A DNA stretch of 64,000 nucleotides. Source: Devosia riboflavina (GTDB lineage: Bacteria > Pseudomonadota > Alphaproteobacteria > Rhizobiales > Devosiaceae). Shown here one piece after another: positions 1-8,445 of the stretch. Positions within the stretch are counted from its first letter, which is position 1, and every line of letters begins with the position of its first letter. The notes beneath the pieces were generated by a model that did no database searches, had not been told where the DNA came from, and was given only the letters and a program-made list of their open reading frames with translations. Where the stretch lies: positions 1 through 64,000 of the forward strand of contig NZ_JQGC01000030.1 in the NCBI RefSeq assembly GCF_000743575.1, read 5' to 3'. A program made the translations under genes and the position numbers.

Positions 1-70
1 AACCGACTTAGCTTTTGCAAACTGATCCACGGTTGCTTGTCCCGAGGACACTGCGCTTTGGGGTGTGCAT

Positions 71-358
71 ATGGGCGGATATGTCTACATACTCGCCGAT
101 TTCCGGCGCGGGCGGACCTATATCGGCGTGACCAATGATCTCGTGCGGCGTGTGTACGAGCACCGAGAGGGTGCCGCCGCTGGCTACACGAAGAGGAACA
201 AGATCAAGCGGCTCGTCTATTTCGAGGAGCACGCCGAGATCGAGGCGGCGATCCAGCGAGAGACGTCGCTGAAGCGGTGGTATCGGCAGTGGAAAGAAGC
301 GCTGATTGAGGAGAGCAATCCGGACTGGCGCGATCTCTGGGATGAGATCGTGAAGTGA
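71..358 (+). CDS. GIY-YIG nuclease superfamily protein (YhbQ/UPF0213-like)
   Basis: A 95-residue single-domain protein. The GIY-YIG core is visible as YVYIL near residue 4 and YIGVTND near residue 20, followed by LVRRVYEHR and the basic segment IQRETSLKRW. These small stand-alone proteins are a known family with nuclease-like folds; their cellular role is mostly uncharacterised and DNA repair or degradation is only a guess. The ATG at 71 is chosen over a GTG two codons upstream because the conserved core begins right after it; no strong ribosome-binding site is visible for either. It is monocistronic and ends just before two hairpins. Confidence 0.88.
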   Translation: MGGYVYILADFRRGRTYIGVTNDLVRRVYEHREGAAAGYTKRNKIKRLVYFEEHAEIEAAIQRETSLKRWYRQWKEALIEESNPDWRDLWDEIVK

Positions 359-362
359 AGAG

Positions 363-383
363 CCCTCGGGTCAAGCCCGAGGG
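363..383. repeat. Short palindrome CCCTCGGG/CCCGAGGG
   Basis: Perfect 8-bp inverted repeat with a TCAAG loop immediately after the GIY-YIG stop codon. It can form a hairpin in either strand and precedes a better terminator, so it may simply reinforce termination or be a dispersed palindrome. Confidence 0.5.
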
Positions 384-398
384 TGACGGGCGGTGGGG

Positions 399-430
399 AA
401 AGCCCCGGGCGGTTGAACCGGGGCTTTCTT
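399..430. terminator. Bidirectional rho-independent terminator
   Basis: AAAGCCCCGG (399-408) pairs with CCGGGGCTTT (418-427) and is followed by CTTTCTTT on the plus strand. It lies between the convergent GIY-YIG and dctP genes and could serve both. Confidence 0.7.
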
Positions 431-445
431 TCGTCTCTACCAAAA

Positions 446-1552
446 TCAGAGCGCGTTAGCGCGCTGTTGGCTCTGCATGAAAGCGTCGTAGTTGAGTTCG
501 GCGATCTGGTTCCAGAGATAGTGGTCCTTGCGGAAGGCCTTGATGGAGTCCCAGATGGTCTTGAAGTGCGGGCTCGATGCTTCGAGTTCAGCGTAGGTTT
601 CGTTGGCGGCCTTAAAGCTGGCTTCCATGATTTCCGGGCTGAAGGGGCGGAGCTGCGCGCCCGCGGCCACCAGCTTCTTGATTGCGGTGGGGTTCACATA
701 GTCATATTTGGCGAGCATGTCGGCGCTGGTCGCCTGGCAGGCGGTTTTCAGCAGCGACTGGTAATTGGCCGGGAGCTCTTCGAACTTGGTCTTGTTGATG
801 AGCGCGTGGACGGTCGGGCCACCTTCCCACCAGCCGGGATAATAGTAATAGGGCGCGACCTTCTGGAAGCCGAGTTTTTCGTCGTCATAGGGGCCGACCC
901 ATTCGGCCGCGTCGATCGTGCCCTTTTCGAGCGCGTTGTAGATTTCGCCGCCGGGCATGGGGGTCGGGATGACGCCGAGCTTGGAGAGAATGGTGCCGGC
1001 AAAGCCGACGCGCATTTTGAGGCCCTGCAAATCGGCGACGGAGTTGATTTCCTTGCGGAACCAGCCGCCCATCTGCGCTGCGGTATTGCCGCAGGGGAAG
1101 CCGACAATGTTGTAATTGGAAAGGAACTGGTTGGTGATGTCGAGGCCGCCGCCATAATAGTACCAGGCGCTCATGCCGCGGGCATTGAGCGAGAAGGGAA
1201 TGGCGGCCATGGCGGCCCAGGCGACGTCCTTGCCCGAGAAATAGTAACCCACGGTATGGGCCATTTCGATCGAGCCTTCGGAAACCGGATCGACCACTTC
1301 GAAAGCGGGGACCAGTTCGCCGGCGGCGAAAACGTCGATGGTGAAATTGCCGTCCGAAGCTTCGCTCACATATTTGGCCAGGGTTTCGCCGCCGCCATAG
1401 ATGGTGTCGAGGCCGGGCGGGAAGGACGAGGCCAGGCGCCAGGTGATTTTCGGCTGGCTTTGGGCAATGGCCGGCATGGCGAGGCCGGTCGACGCGGCAA
1501 CGGCGCCAGCACCCACGGCACCGGCCTTGGAAAAGAATTTCCGACGATCCAA
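446..1552 (-). CDS. dctP: TRAP transporter solute-binding protein (DctP family, Tat-exported)
   Basis: A 368-residue periplasmic binding protein of a tripartite ATP-independent transporter. The N-terminus MDRRKFFSKAG followed by a small-residue-rich segment ending at AIAQ (about residue 31) is a twin-arginine signal. The body is DctP-like, with the helix-spanning region PTPMPGGEIYNALEKGTIDAAE typical of 2-oxo acid binding members such as TakP; the exact substrate cannot be read. The start is a TTG preceded by GAGGGAGAA at a good distance. No DctQ or DctM membrane subunits are in this window, so this is an orphan here. Confidence 0.9.
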   Translation of the reverse strand: MDRRKFFSKAGAVGAGAVAASTGLAMPAIAQSQPKITWRLASSFPPGLDTIYGGGETLAKYVSEASDGNFTIDVFAAGELVPAFEVVDPVSEGSIEMAHTVGYYFSGKDVAWAAMAAIPFSLNARGMSAWYYYGGGLDITNQFLSNYNIVGFPCGNTAAQMGGWFRKEINSVADLQGLKMRVGFAGTILSKLGVIPTPMPGGEIYNALEKGTIDAAEWVGPYDDEKLGFQKVAPYYYYPGWWEGGPTVHALINKTKFEELPANYQSLLKTACQATSADMLAKYDYVNPTAIKKLVAAGAQLRPFSPEIMEASFKAANETYAELEASSPHFKTIWDSIKAFRKDHYLWNQIAELNYDAFMQSQQRANAL

Positions 1553-1723
1553 AATGGTTCTCCCTCAAAGAGGCCGGCTATCCTCCTGCCAGCCTTATTG
1601 AAACAATACACGGCGGCGTGAGCGAGTAAAGCGGCGGCGAAAACGCGGAAACGCCGGTCGACGGGCTGGCGGGGCAGGCGGCGAAAATGCTAAGGGCAGG
1701 CCGGAACTTTGAGGGAGAAGAGC

Positions 1724-2665
1724 ATGTTCGTCGTCGGTGGAGAAAGCCTGGTCGATCTGGTGCCGGTATCGGCGGCGCCGGGAGCGGAACGGCTGGCTTT
1801 GCCGGGGGGCTCGCCCTTCAACTGCGCCATTGCGCTGGCCAAGCTCGGCAATGAAACCGGTTTTTTGTGCCCCATCAGCCAGGACCAATATGGCGACCTG
1901 CTGCTGGCCCCGCTGGCGGAGGCCGGTGTTTCGCTGCTGCTTAGAGATCGGGTGCCGGAGCCGACCACCAAGGCCGTGATCACCTTTAACGCCAAGATGC
2001 AGGCAAGCTATGTGTTCGAGCGCGGCGCCGATCGCGCTTTTACGCGTGAGGGGCTGCTGTCGGCGCTGCCGCCATCGCTCGAACTCTACCAGATCGGCGG
2101 CTTTGCCCCCATGCTGGAAGAGGATGCGGAAAAGTGGCTGCCGGTGGTGAAGGCTGCCATTGGCCGCGGGGCGACGATCTCGTTCGATATCAATGTGCGC
2201 AAGGTGGATGACGAGGACGGCTATCGCCGCCGGCTCGAAACGTTCCTCGACCTGGCTCATATCATAAAGCTCTCCGAAGAAGATCATGAATGGCTGGAGC
2301 CGGGCATTGATATCGAGGAGCATGCAAAACTGCTGCTCGACCGGCCCAATTGCGAACTGGTGGTCGTCACCCTCGGCGAGCACGGCTCGCGGGCGTTTTC
2401 CAATGTCGCGAGCGCCGAGGCGGGCATTTATGCGCCGCCGGTCTTTGGCGACACGGTGGGCGCGGGCGATAGCCTGATGGCGGGTATTCTCACCTGGCTC
2501 AACGAAACCGGGGCGCTGAAGCTCGGAAAGCTGGGCACTCTGAACGAGGCAGCGTTGAAGACGACGCTGCGCTTCGGTGCAGTAGTGGCCGGGCTCAATT
2601 GCGCCGAAAAGGGCTGCAAGCCGCCGACCCGTGCACAGGTGGATGCGGTCCTCGCAAGCAGTTGA
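1724..2665 (+). CDS. PfkB-family carbohydrate kinase (fructokinase-like)
   Basis: A 313-residue ribokinase-fold sugar kinase that would phosphorylate a sugar with ATP in the cytoplasm. GGSPFNCAIALAKLG near residue 28 is the family's N-terminal signature and DTVGAGDS near residue 243 is the ATP and catalytic-base motif. Overall pattern resembles fructokinases, but the substrate is not certain. The ATG at 1724 is chosen because GAGGGAGAAG lies just upstream; a TTG five codons earlier would place the start inside that site. It is divergent from the TRAP gene and is followed 67 bp later by a cytochrome c gene. Confidence 0.9.
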   Translation: MFVVGGESLVDLVPVSAAPGAERLALPGGSPFNCAIALAKLGNETGFLCPISQDQYGDLLLAPLAEAGVSLLLRDRVPEPTTKAVITFNAKMQASYVFERGADRAFTREGLLSALPPSLELYQIGGFAPMLEEDAEKWLPVVKAAIGRGATISFDINVRKVDDEDGYRRRLETFLDLAHIIKLSEEDHEWLEPGIDIEEHAKLLLDRPNCELVVVTLGEHGSRAFSNVASAEAGIYAPPVFGDTVGAGDSLMAGILTWLNETGALKLGKLGTLNEAALKTTLRFGAVVAGLNCAEKGCKPPTRAQVDAVLASS

Positions 2666-2732
2666 CCGGCCGCGACGTTGCGGTTTTTCCTGGGCTCTGG
2701 TGTGATCGCACCGGGCTCGTCGGGGAACGGTG

Positions 2733-3608
2733 ATGAAGAAGCGTTGGGTTGGTTTGATCGCGGTCGCGGTTCTGGGTGCTGCGACGGCCGCCTATTTCCT
2801 CAAGCCTGTGACCGGGCCCGAGCGGGACCTGACCCTGGTGGGCGACGCGACGCGCGGCGACTATGTCATGCGGCTGGCCGGCTGCGTTGCCTGCCATACC
2901 AATGCGGCCGATGGCGGGGCGGAACTCGCCGGCGGGGTGGGGCTCGAAACGGCCTTCGGGACTTTTGTGCCGCCCAACATCACCTCGGACCCCAATGTGG
3001 GCATCGGTTCCTGGACGCTGGCGCAATTTTCGGACGCGCTGAGCAATGGCATGGGGCCGCAGGGGCACCTCTATCCGGCCTTCCCCTATGAAAATTACAC
3101 GCTGATGACCGATCAGGACGTGGTCGATCTCTATGCGGCATTGATGGCGACGGAGCCGGTGGCGACGCCCGCTGCTGCGAGCCGCATCCCCTTTCCGTTC
3201 AATGTCCGGCTGATCATGGCGGGTTGGAAGAACCTCTTCTTTTCACCGCGGCGGTTCGAGCCGGAGGCGGGGAAGGATGAGGTCTATAATCGTGGAAAAT
3301 ATCTCGCCATGGGGCCAGCGCATTGCGTTGCCTGCCACACGCCGCGCAATGCGCTGGGAGCGCTGCAATGGGATCAGGCCTTTGCGGGATCTCCCGGGGG
3401 CACGGGTGGCCGGGCGCCGGCACTGACGCGTGAGGCGCTGGTCGCTGAAGGCTATGACGTGGCGACGCTGGCGCAAACGCTCAAGGATGGGTTTACGCCG
3501 GGCTTTGACGTGCTGGGCGGAGCGATGGGCGAAGTGATCGCGGATTCTACCTCATTCTGGACGGATGAGGATCTCAATGCGGTGGCGACGTATTTGATGG
3601 CCGAGTAG
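2733..3608 (+). CDS. Diheme c-type cytochrome
   Basis: A 291-residue membrane-anchored or exported electron carrier. The N-terminal helix (about residues 4-20) is a signal or anchor. Two CVACH heme-binding motifs occur at about residues 51 and 198, in two cytochrome c domains, the arrangement of the cytochrome subunits that accept electrons from membrane alcohol, aldehyde or gluconate dehydrogenases. No dehydrogenase gene is adjacent, so the electron donor is unknown. ATG at 2733 is used; a GTG codon lies directly before it. It ends 8 bp before the convergent hypothetical gene. Confidence 0.9.
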   Translation: MKKRWVGLIAVAVLGAATAAYFLKPVTGPERDLTLVGDATRGDYVMRLAGCVACHTNAADGGAELAGGVGLETAFGTFVPPNITSDPNVGIGSWTLAQFSDALSNGMGPQGHLYPAFPYENYTLMTDQDVVDLYAALMATEPVATPAAASRIPFPFNVRLIMAGWKNLFFSPRRFEPEAGKDEVYNRGKYLAMGPAHCVACHTPRNALGALQWDQAFAGSPGGTGGRAPALTREALVAEGYDVATLAQTLKDGFTPGFDVLGGAMGEVIADSTSFWTDEDLNAVATYLMAE

Positions 3609-3615
3609 GTGCAGC

Positions 3616-4365
3616 TCAGGACCGTTGTGCCCGGCTTAGCCGGGCAAAGAACTGTTCACGATGCCAAGCCAGTGCCTCGCGGTCGGGCCACGCGTCGATA
3701 CTATCGCTGAGTGCCAGCATGCCGGTCCGGTTGACCGTATCGGTGACGTCCGGACTAGTGGTGTGGGTATCCACGATGATCTCGAATTGCGGGCCGACGG
3801 TCCATGCGAAGCGCTCGAAAAGGGCGCCCGGCTCCGGATCGAGAAACAGGAAATTGCTGACGTGCAGCTTGCCGCCGAGGTGCAGCGGCCGGATTACGCT
3901 GGCAACGCCATTGTAGGTTTTCTCATCGGCAAAGCTGCAGCGCATATTCTGCTGCCGTCCGAGCTGCTCGGCAAACTGATAGGCCGAAACGCTGAAACTA
4001 CTGGCGCCTGTCTTTTCATCGAGCCCCTCCTCACCCAAGGCGTCGGCGATAATGCGGTTGAAGCGTTCTTCGGTCAGGTCCTCGATGCCACGGGAGTTTG
4101 CCGGTTGCTCGTCGAATGGCAGCGGCGAGGGGAATAGACGGATGTCGCTGACATAAATAGACCCTACGCCCAGCCCCCCAATTTTGACGTCACCGAGAAT
4201 GCCTAGCGCGATATAGCCCTGCTTCAGTGAGGGTTGGGTATCAGCGATTATGACCTGATCGCCAGAACGATCAGTGAGGTTCGGTAGGTCCGGGAGTTCG
4301 AACAACTCCGCGCCGCCGTCCAGCAGCTCTCGATCAAGAACGGTGAAGAGAAGTAGCTTTGACAA
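3616..4365 (-). CDS. Hypothetical protein, possible degenerate HNH-nuclease relative
   Basis: A 249-residue protein I cannot name firmly. The N-terminal 80 residues, with GDQVIIAD, GYIALGILGDV and FPSPLPF, resemble the PUA-like domain that precedes HNH modules in a family of putative endonucleases, and the C-terminal DREALAWHREQFF resembles the end of those proteins. Between them the expected Cys and His-Ile-x-Pro residues of an HNH site are missing: the segment reads KTYNGVASVIRPLHLGG. If the relationship is right, catalysis has been lost. The start is a TTG with GGGGAG upstream. It stands alone, convergent with the cytochrome gene. Confidence 0.6.
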   Translation of the reverse strand: MSKLLLFTVLDRELLDGGAELFELPDLPNLTDRSGDQVIIADTQPSLKQGYIALGILGDVKIGGLGVGSIYVSDIRLFPSPLPFDEQPANSRGIEDLTEERFNRIIADALGEEGLDEKTGASSFSVSAYQFAEQLGRQQNMRCSFADEKTYNGVASVIRPLHLGGKLHVSNFLFLDPEPGALFERFAWTVGPQFEIIVDTHTTSPDVTDTVNRTGMLALSDSIDAWPDREALAWHREQFFARLSRAQRS

Positions 4366-4434
4366 AGAACGCTCCCCGACGCGTCATTGTCTTAGCATTT
4401 CTGCAGTTGGGTATACTACGTATTTCGTAGCGAC

Positions 4435-4461
4435 ACGGTGCGGACTCAGTGTCCGCACCGT
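4435..4461. terminator. Hairpin downstream of the FAH-family gene
   Basis: Perfect 11-bp inverted repeat ACGGTGCGGAC / GTCCGCACCGT with a 5-base loop, 8 bp past the stop codon of the minus-strand hydrolase. No T-tract follows on the minus strand, so it is a stable 3' hairpin rather than a textbook intrinsic terminator. Confidence 0.5.
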
Positions 4462-4469
4462 AAAATTAC

Positions 4470-5321
4470 TTAGGCGCTGTATGCCCGAACGTTCTGCTTC
4501 TGCTCGCCGAGGCCTTCGATGCCGAGGTGCATGACGTTGCCGGGTTTCAGCCAGACCGGCTCGGGCTTGATGCCCATGCCGACGCCGGGCGGGGTGCCGG
4601 TGGTGATGACGTCGCCGGGCTGCAGGCTCATGAACTGGCTGACATAGGAGACGACCTTGGCAACGCCAAAGATCATCGTCTTGGTGGAGCCGTTCTGGTA
4701 GCGGTGGCCGTCGACTTCGAGCCACATGGCAAGGTTTTGCGGATCGGCGACTTCGTCCTTGGTTACCATCCAGGGGCCGATGGGGCCAAAGGTGTCGGCA
4801 CCCTTGCCCTTGTCCCAGGTGCCGCCGCGCTCGGTCTGGAAATGGCGCTCGGAGACGTCGTTGCAGACGCAATAGCCGGCGACATGGTCGAGGGCGTCGG
4901 CTTCTTCGACATAGCGGGCTTCCTTGCCGATGACGACGGCGAGTTCGACTTCCCAATCCGGCTTGATGGCGTTCTTGGGGATGATGACATCGTCATTGGG
5001 GCCGATGATGGCGCTGGTGGCCTTCATGAAGATGATCGGTTCGGCCGGGATCGGCGCGCCGGTTTCGGCGGCGTGGTCGGCGTAGTTTAGGCCGATGCAG
5101 ATGAATTTTCCCACATTGGCGACGCAGGGGCCGATGCGTTCGGAGGCGTCCAGCTTGGGCAGGAGGTCGATGTCGGTGGCTGCGATTTTCGCAAGGCCTT
5201 CGGGGAGCAGGGTCGCGCCGCCGATATCGGCGACGACGCCGGAAAGGTCACGAATGGAACCATCCCTAGCGATGATGGCGGGCTTTTCCGACCCTTTGGG
5301 GCCGACGCGAAGCAGTTTCAT
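4470..5321 (-). CDS. FAH-family hydrolase, probable L-2,4-diketo-3-deoxyfuconate/rhamnonate hydrolase
   Basis: A 283-residue fumarylacetoacetate hydrolase-family enzyme. Family landmarks are all present: GLNYADHAAE (77-86), PIIFMK (95-100), DWEVELAVVIG with metal ligands E124 and E126, CNDVSER with D155, and TGTPPGVGMG near 240. Close relatives hydrolyse 2,4-diketo-3-deoxy-sugar acids to pyruvate plus L-lactate in non-phosphorylative L-fucose and L-rhamnose pathways. That role fits its neighbours fucU, a UxaA-type dehydratase and lldD. Substrate assignment is inference; other FAH proteins act on ureidoglycolate or aromatic ring products. An operator-like palindrome lies 39 bp upstream of the start. 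Confidence 0.85.
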   Translation of the reverse strand: MKLLRVGPKGSEKPAIIARDGSIRDLSGVVADIGGATLLPEGLAKIAATDIDLLPKLDASERIGPCVANVGKFICIGLNYADHAAETGAPIPAEPIIFMKATSAIIGPNDDVIIPKNAIKPDWEVELAVVIGKEARYVEEADALDHVAGYCVCNDVSERHFQTERGGTWDKGKGADTFGPIGPWMVTKDEVADPQNLAMWLEVDGHRYQNGSTKTMIFGVAKVVSYVSQFMSLQPGDVITTGTPPGVGMGIKPEPVWLKPGNVMHLGIEGLGEQKQNVRAYSA

Positions 5322-5360
5322 GGGGCAAAGCTCCTCTTTCTCTGGCCTCGCTGATAGAGG

Positions 5361-5372
5361 CTAACATGTTAG
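5361..5372. promoter_or_regulatory. CTAACATGTTAG operator, copy 1
   Basis: Perfect 12-bp palindrome between fucU and the FAH-family gene, 39 bp upstream of the hydrolase start. It is identical to the copies at 6625 and 10539. Probable binding site of the GntR/FCD regulator encoded at 5874-6623; its position suggests the hydrolase has its own controlled promoter. Confidence 0.8.
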
Positions 5373-5409
5373 TCTGTCGAGTGCGACTTTCGCTCGGTCC
5401 GTTCGCTTC

Positions 5410-5844
5410 TCACGATTTGGGACGGATGATGCCCTTCTTGAGCAGGATATTGCCATAGAGCCGCGTTTCGCCTGACTGAACAACGGCGGCGGCCTTTTTG
5501 GCGCGATCGTAGAAAGCAAAGCGTTCCACGGTCGAAAAGTGCATGGAGGGTTCGTGGCGGGTGATGATTTGCTGGAAATCATCATAGATCGGCTGGCGCG
5601 CATGGGGATCGCCCACGACGGCCATGCCGATGGCGGCCTGATCGACAAAATCGTCGAGCGGCATGACGGTCAGGATCGCCCCGAGCAGGTCGGTGGCGGA
5701 AATGCCGTCGGCGCGGTGGACCTGGGGGCCGAGAAATTCAGCGGGAAAATTGGCGTCGGCAATGACGATCTCGTCGCCATGGCCCATGGCCCGCAGGGTG
5801 GCGAGGAGTTCCGGGCCGAGGAGCGGCGGAATGTTTTTCAGCAT
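5410..5844 (-). CDS. fucU: RbsD/FucU-family sugar mutarotase, probable L-fucose mutarotase
   Basis: A 144-residue protein matching the usual length of FucU, which interconverts the alpha and beta anomers of L-fucose. The hallmark GHGDEIVIADANFP lies at residues 21-34, preceded by MLKNIPPLLGPELLATL, and the C-terminal RLYGNILLKKG is typical of the family. The FucU form is preferred to RbsD because of the overall pattern, but anomer specificity cannot be read with certainty. It sits between the GntR regulator gene (30 bp upstream) and the FAH-family hydrolase on the same strand. Confidence 0.88.
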   Translation of the reverse strand: MLKNIPPLLGPELLATLRAMGHGDEIVIADANFPAEFLGPQVHRADGISATDLLGAILTVMPLDDFVDQAAIGMAVVGDPHARQPIYDDFQQIITRHEPSMHFSTVERFAFYDRAKKAAAVVQSGETRLYGNILLKKGIIRPKS

Positions 5845-5873
5845 TTTGGTCTCCGGGGAATTTTGTTGTCGGA

Positions 5874-6623
5874 TCAGCCGAAGGGGAAATAGTCGGCGTC
5901 GAGCACTGTTTCGGTACCGTCGGCAAAAATGCCGGGGTTTTCCTGGGCGAAGGCAAACAGCTCGACCATGACGGCGTCGATATGGGCGCGGATGGCGGAT
6001 GTTGCCTGGGCCGTGTCGCCGGCGACGATGCCGTCGAGAATCGCCTGATGTTCGGCGATGGTCAGGGCAAGACGGCGCGGGGTGATGATCATGCGGCGGG
6101 CGCGGTCGAGATTGGCGCGGGCCTTGTCGATGATCGCCTTGACCTTGGTCATGCGCATGGAGCGGAAGATGATGTCGTGGAAGGCGACATCGATCTGGTG
6201 GAAGGTTTCCGCGTCGTCGCGGGCGGCGGCCTCGCGTTGCTCGGCCATATTGGCGTGCAGCGCTTCGATGACCTCGGTGTCGTGCTTGCCGATGAGGACG
6301 CGCAGGGCCTCGCTTTCGAGGCCCTTGCGGATCAGCATGTATTCGCGGACATCGGCGATTTTGACCAGCGACACGGTCGAGCCGCGCTGCGGGGCGATGT
6401 CGACGAGGCCCTCTTCGGCAAGGCGGGCAAAGGCCTCGCTGACCGGGAAACGCGAGACTTCGAACTGGGCGCAGATGGCCGACTTGTCGAGGGCTGCGCC
6501 GGGGGGCAAAGCGAGGGTGACGATGGCCTGACGCAGGGCCTGGGTGACCTCCGCGGTCACATTGCCGCGTGCCAGGGTCGGAGGCCGTGTCAAAAAAGAA
6601 TAGGAACTTGTATGGTTGTTCAT
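5874..6623 (-). CDS. GntR-family (FCD/FadR-type) transcriptional regulator
   Basis: A 249-residue regulator. Residues about 20-85 form the winged helix-turn-helix (VSRFPVSEAFARLAEEGLV), and residues about 100-225 form an FCD ligand domain with the His-containing segment FHQIDVAFHDIIFRS. Such proteins usually repress catabolic genes until a sugar acid or organic acid binds. The perfect palindrome CTAACATGTTAG lies one base upstream of its ATG, so it is very likely autoregulated and shares a control region with the divergent dehydratase gene. No Shine-Dalgarno sequence fits between operator and ATG; translation may be leaderless. Confidence 0.92.
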   Translation of the reverse strand: MNNHTSSYSFLTRPPTLARGNVTAEVTQALRQAIVTLALPPGAALDKSAICAQFEVSRFPVSEAFARLAEEGLVDIAPQRGSTVSLVKIADVREYMLIRKGLESEALRVLIGKHDTEVIEALHANMAEQREAAARDDAETFHQIDVAFHDIIFRSMRMTKVKAIIDKARANLDRARRMIITPRRLALTIAEHQAILDGIVAGDTAQATSAIRAHIDAVMVELFAFAQENPGIFADGTETVLDADYFPFG

Positions 6624-6624
6624 G

Positions 6625-6636
6625 CTAACATGTTAG
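6625..6636. promoter_or_regulatory. CTAACATGTTAG operator, copy 2
   Basis: Perfect 12-bp palindrome in the divergent region between gntR (starts at 6623, minus) and the UxaA-family gene (starts near 6733, plus). One base separates it from the gntR start codon. Identical to the copies at 5361 and 10539. Confidence 0.85.
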
Positions 6637-6732
6637 TTAGTGTGCAGCCGTCCCGCAATGGCCCCCAATCTGACTGCGATGCGGAACGGCGTAAAGCACG
6701 AGTTGAGACCTCATACCGCCGGAATGACGCCG

Positions 6733-8283
6733 ATGTCCGAGACCATGACCCGCCCGCAGGGCAAAACCCTGACCCTCAACAGCGCCGACAATATCGCGGT
6801 GGCGCTGGCCAATCTGGATGTCGGCACCGAAACGGCGCAGGGCGTTTCCATCGTGCGCCGCGTGCCGCGCGGGCATAAATTTGCCACTCGGCCCATCGCG
6901 GCCGGCGAGGCAGTGGTCAAATTCGGGCAGATTATCGGCTTTGCCAAGGAAGGCATTCCGGCCGGCGACTGGGTGCATGAGCACAATTGCGGCATGGGCG
7001 GGCCGGATGGCACGCTGGAGCATGATTATGCTTTTGCCCAAGGTGTGGTGCCGGTCGAGTTTCTGACCGGCACGCAGCAGGCGACGTTTCAGGGTTATCG
7101 CCGCTCCAACGGCAAGGTGGGTACGCGAAACTATATCGGTATCCTGACCTCCGTGAATTGCTCGGCTACGGTCGCAAAATTCATGGCGCAGGCGATCAAT
7201 AATTCGGGCGTTTTGGACGATTATCCCGAGATCGATGGCATCATTCCCTTCGTGCACGGCACCGGCTGCGCCATGGACAATCTGGGCGAGGGCTATCAGA
7301 TCCTGCGGCGCACGCAGTGGGGCTATACGGCCAATCCCAATCTCGGGGCGGCGCTGCTGGTGGGCCTCGGCTGTGAGGTGTTCCAGATCGAGCGCATGAA
7401 GCAGTCCTATGGGATGAGCGAGACGGACACGTTCCGCACCATGACCATCCAAGAGATCGGCGGCACCGCCAAGATGATCGAATGGGGTGTCGAGAAGATT
7501 AGGGAAATGCTGCCGATCGCCGCTAAGGCGCGGCGCGAGACCATTCCGGCTTCGGAACTGACGCTGGCGCTGCAGTGTGGCGGTTCCGATGGCTATTCGG
7601 GGATTACGGCTAACCCGGCGCTGGGTGTTGCCGCCGACATTCTGGTGCGCAATGGCGGGACGGCGATCCTCTCGGAAACGCCGGAGATTTATGGTGCCGA
7701 GCACCTTCTTACCCGCCGCGCGGTCAATCGTGAAGTCGGTGAAAAGCTCATTTCGCGCATCAAGTGGTGGGAGGACTATACCCATCGCAATGGCGGCGAG
7801 ATGAACAACAATCCTTCGCCGGGCAACAAGGCGGGCGGGCTGACGACCATTCTCGAAAAATCGTTGGGTGCGGCGGCCAAGGGCGGTACCTCGCCGCTGA
7901 CGGCGGTTTATGAATATGCCGAGCCGGTGACGGAAAAGGGCTTTGTGTTCATGGACACGCCCGGCTTTGACCCTGTTTCGGCGACCGGGCAGGTGGCCGG
8001 TGGTGCCAATATCCTGGCGTTCACCACGGGGCGCGGCTCAGCCTATGGCTGCAAGCCGGTGCCTTCCATCAAGCTTGCGACCAATTCGGAGCTTTATGGG
8101 CGCATGACCGACGATATGGACGTCAATTGCGGGGATATCGTCGAGGGTGTGTCGATCGAGGCCAAGGGGCAGGAGATTTTCGATCTCATGCTGCGCGTGG
8201 CCTCGGGCGAAGAGACCAAGTCGGAAAAGCTTGGCTATGGCGACAATGAGTTCGTGCCCTGGCAGGTTGGGGCGGTGATGTAA
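6733..8283 (+). CDS. UxaA-family sugar-acid dehydratase (altronate dehydratase family)
   Basis: A 516-residue enzyme with an N-terminal SAF domain (about 15-90) and the altronate dehydratase body: GYRRSNGKVGTRNYIG near 123, GTGCAMDN, GLGCEVFQ and LQCGGSDGYSG. These Fe-dependent enzymes remove water from aldonic acids to give 2-keto-3-deoxy acids. Members of the family are known that act on D-altronate, galactarate, D-arabinonate or L-fuconate; here the fucU and FAH-hydrolase neighbours favour L-fuconate or a related acid. ATG 6733 is chosen with GGAA upstream; 6724 and 6745 are alternatives. It is divergent from gntR across the shared operator. Confidence 0.88.
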   Translation: MSETMTRPQGKTLTLNSADNIAVALANLDVGTETAQGVSIVRRVPRGHKFATRPIAAGEAVVKFGQIIGFAKEGIPAGDWVHEHNCGMGGPDGTLEHDYAFAQGVVPVEFLTGTQQATFQGYRRSNGKVGTRNYIGILTSVNCSATVAKFMAQAINNSGVLDDYPEIDGIIPFVHGTGCAMDNLGEGYQILRRTQWGYTANPNLGAALLVGLGCEVFQIERMKQSYGMSETDTFRTMTIQEIGGTAKMIEWGVEKIREMLPIAAKARRETIPASELTLALQCGGSDGYSGITANPALGVAADILVRNGGTAILSETPEIYGAEHLLTRRAVNREVGEKLISRIKWWEDYTHRNGGEMNNNPSPGNKAGGLTTILEKSLGAAAKGGTSPLTAVYEYAEPVTEKGFVFMDTPGFDPVSATGQVAGGANILAFTTGRGSAYGCKPVPSIKLATNSELYGRMTDDMDVNCGDIVEGVSIEAKGQEIFDLMLRVASGEETKSEKLGYGDNEFVPWQVGAVM

Positions 8284-8382
8284 GGAGCGGCGCTAGCGAA
8301 CACTTCGCTTTCATCTTTTTCCCGGGGCCAGGAAGGGGTGGGGGTACACGCTAAGCTCGGACCCGCAAATTAGCGCATCCTC

Positions 8383-8421
8383 AAAAAAGCAACAGGGCCC
8401 CCACCGAAGTGCAGGCCCTGT
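8383..8421 (-). terminator. Intrinsic terminator of rpmJ
   Basis: On the minus strand ACAGGGCC (8421-8414) pairs with GGCCCTGT (8399-8392), followed by TGC and a run of six T. It lies 25 bp past the rpmJ stop codon. Confidence 0.85.
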
Positions 8422-8445
8422 CAAAATCAAACCGTGAACCGGTTC

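Noticed and set aside
383..1621. 412-codon open frame opposite dctP
   Set aside because: It mirrors the TRAP gene on the other strand, has no recognisable domain and runs through the terminator at 399; it reflects high GC content.
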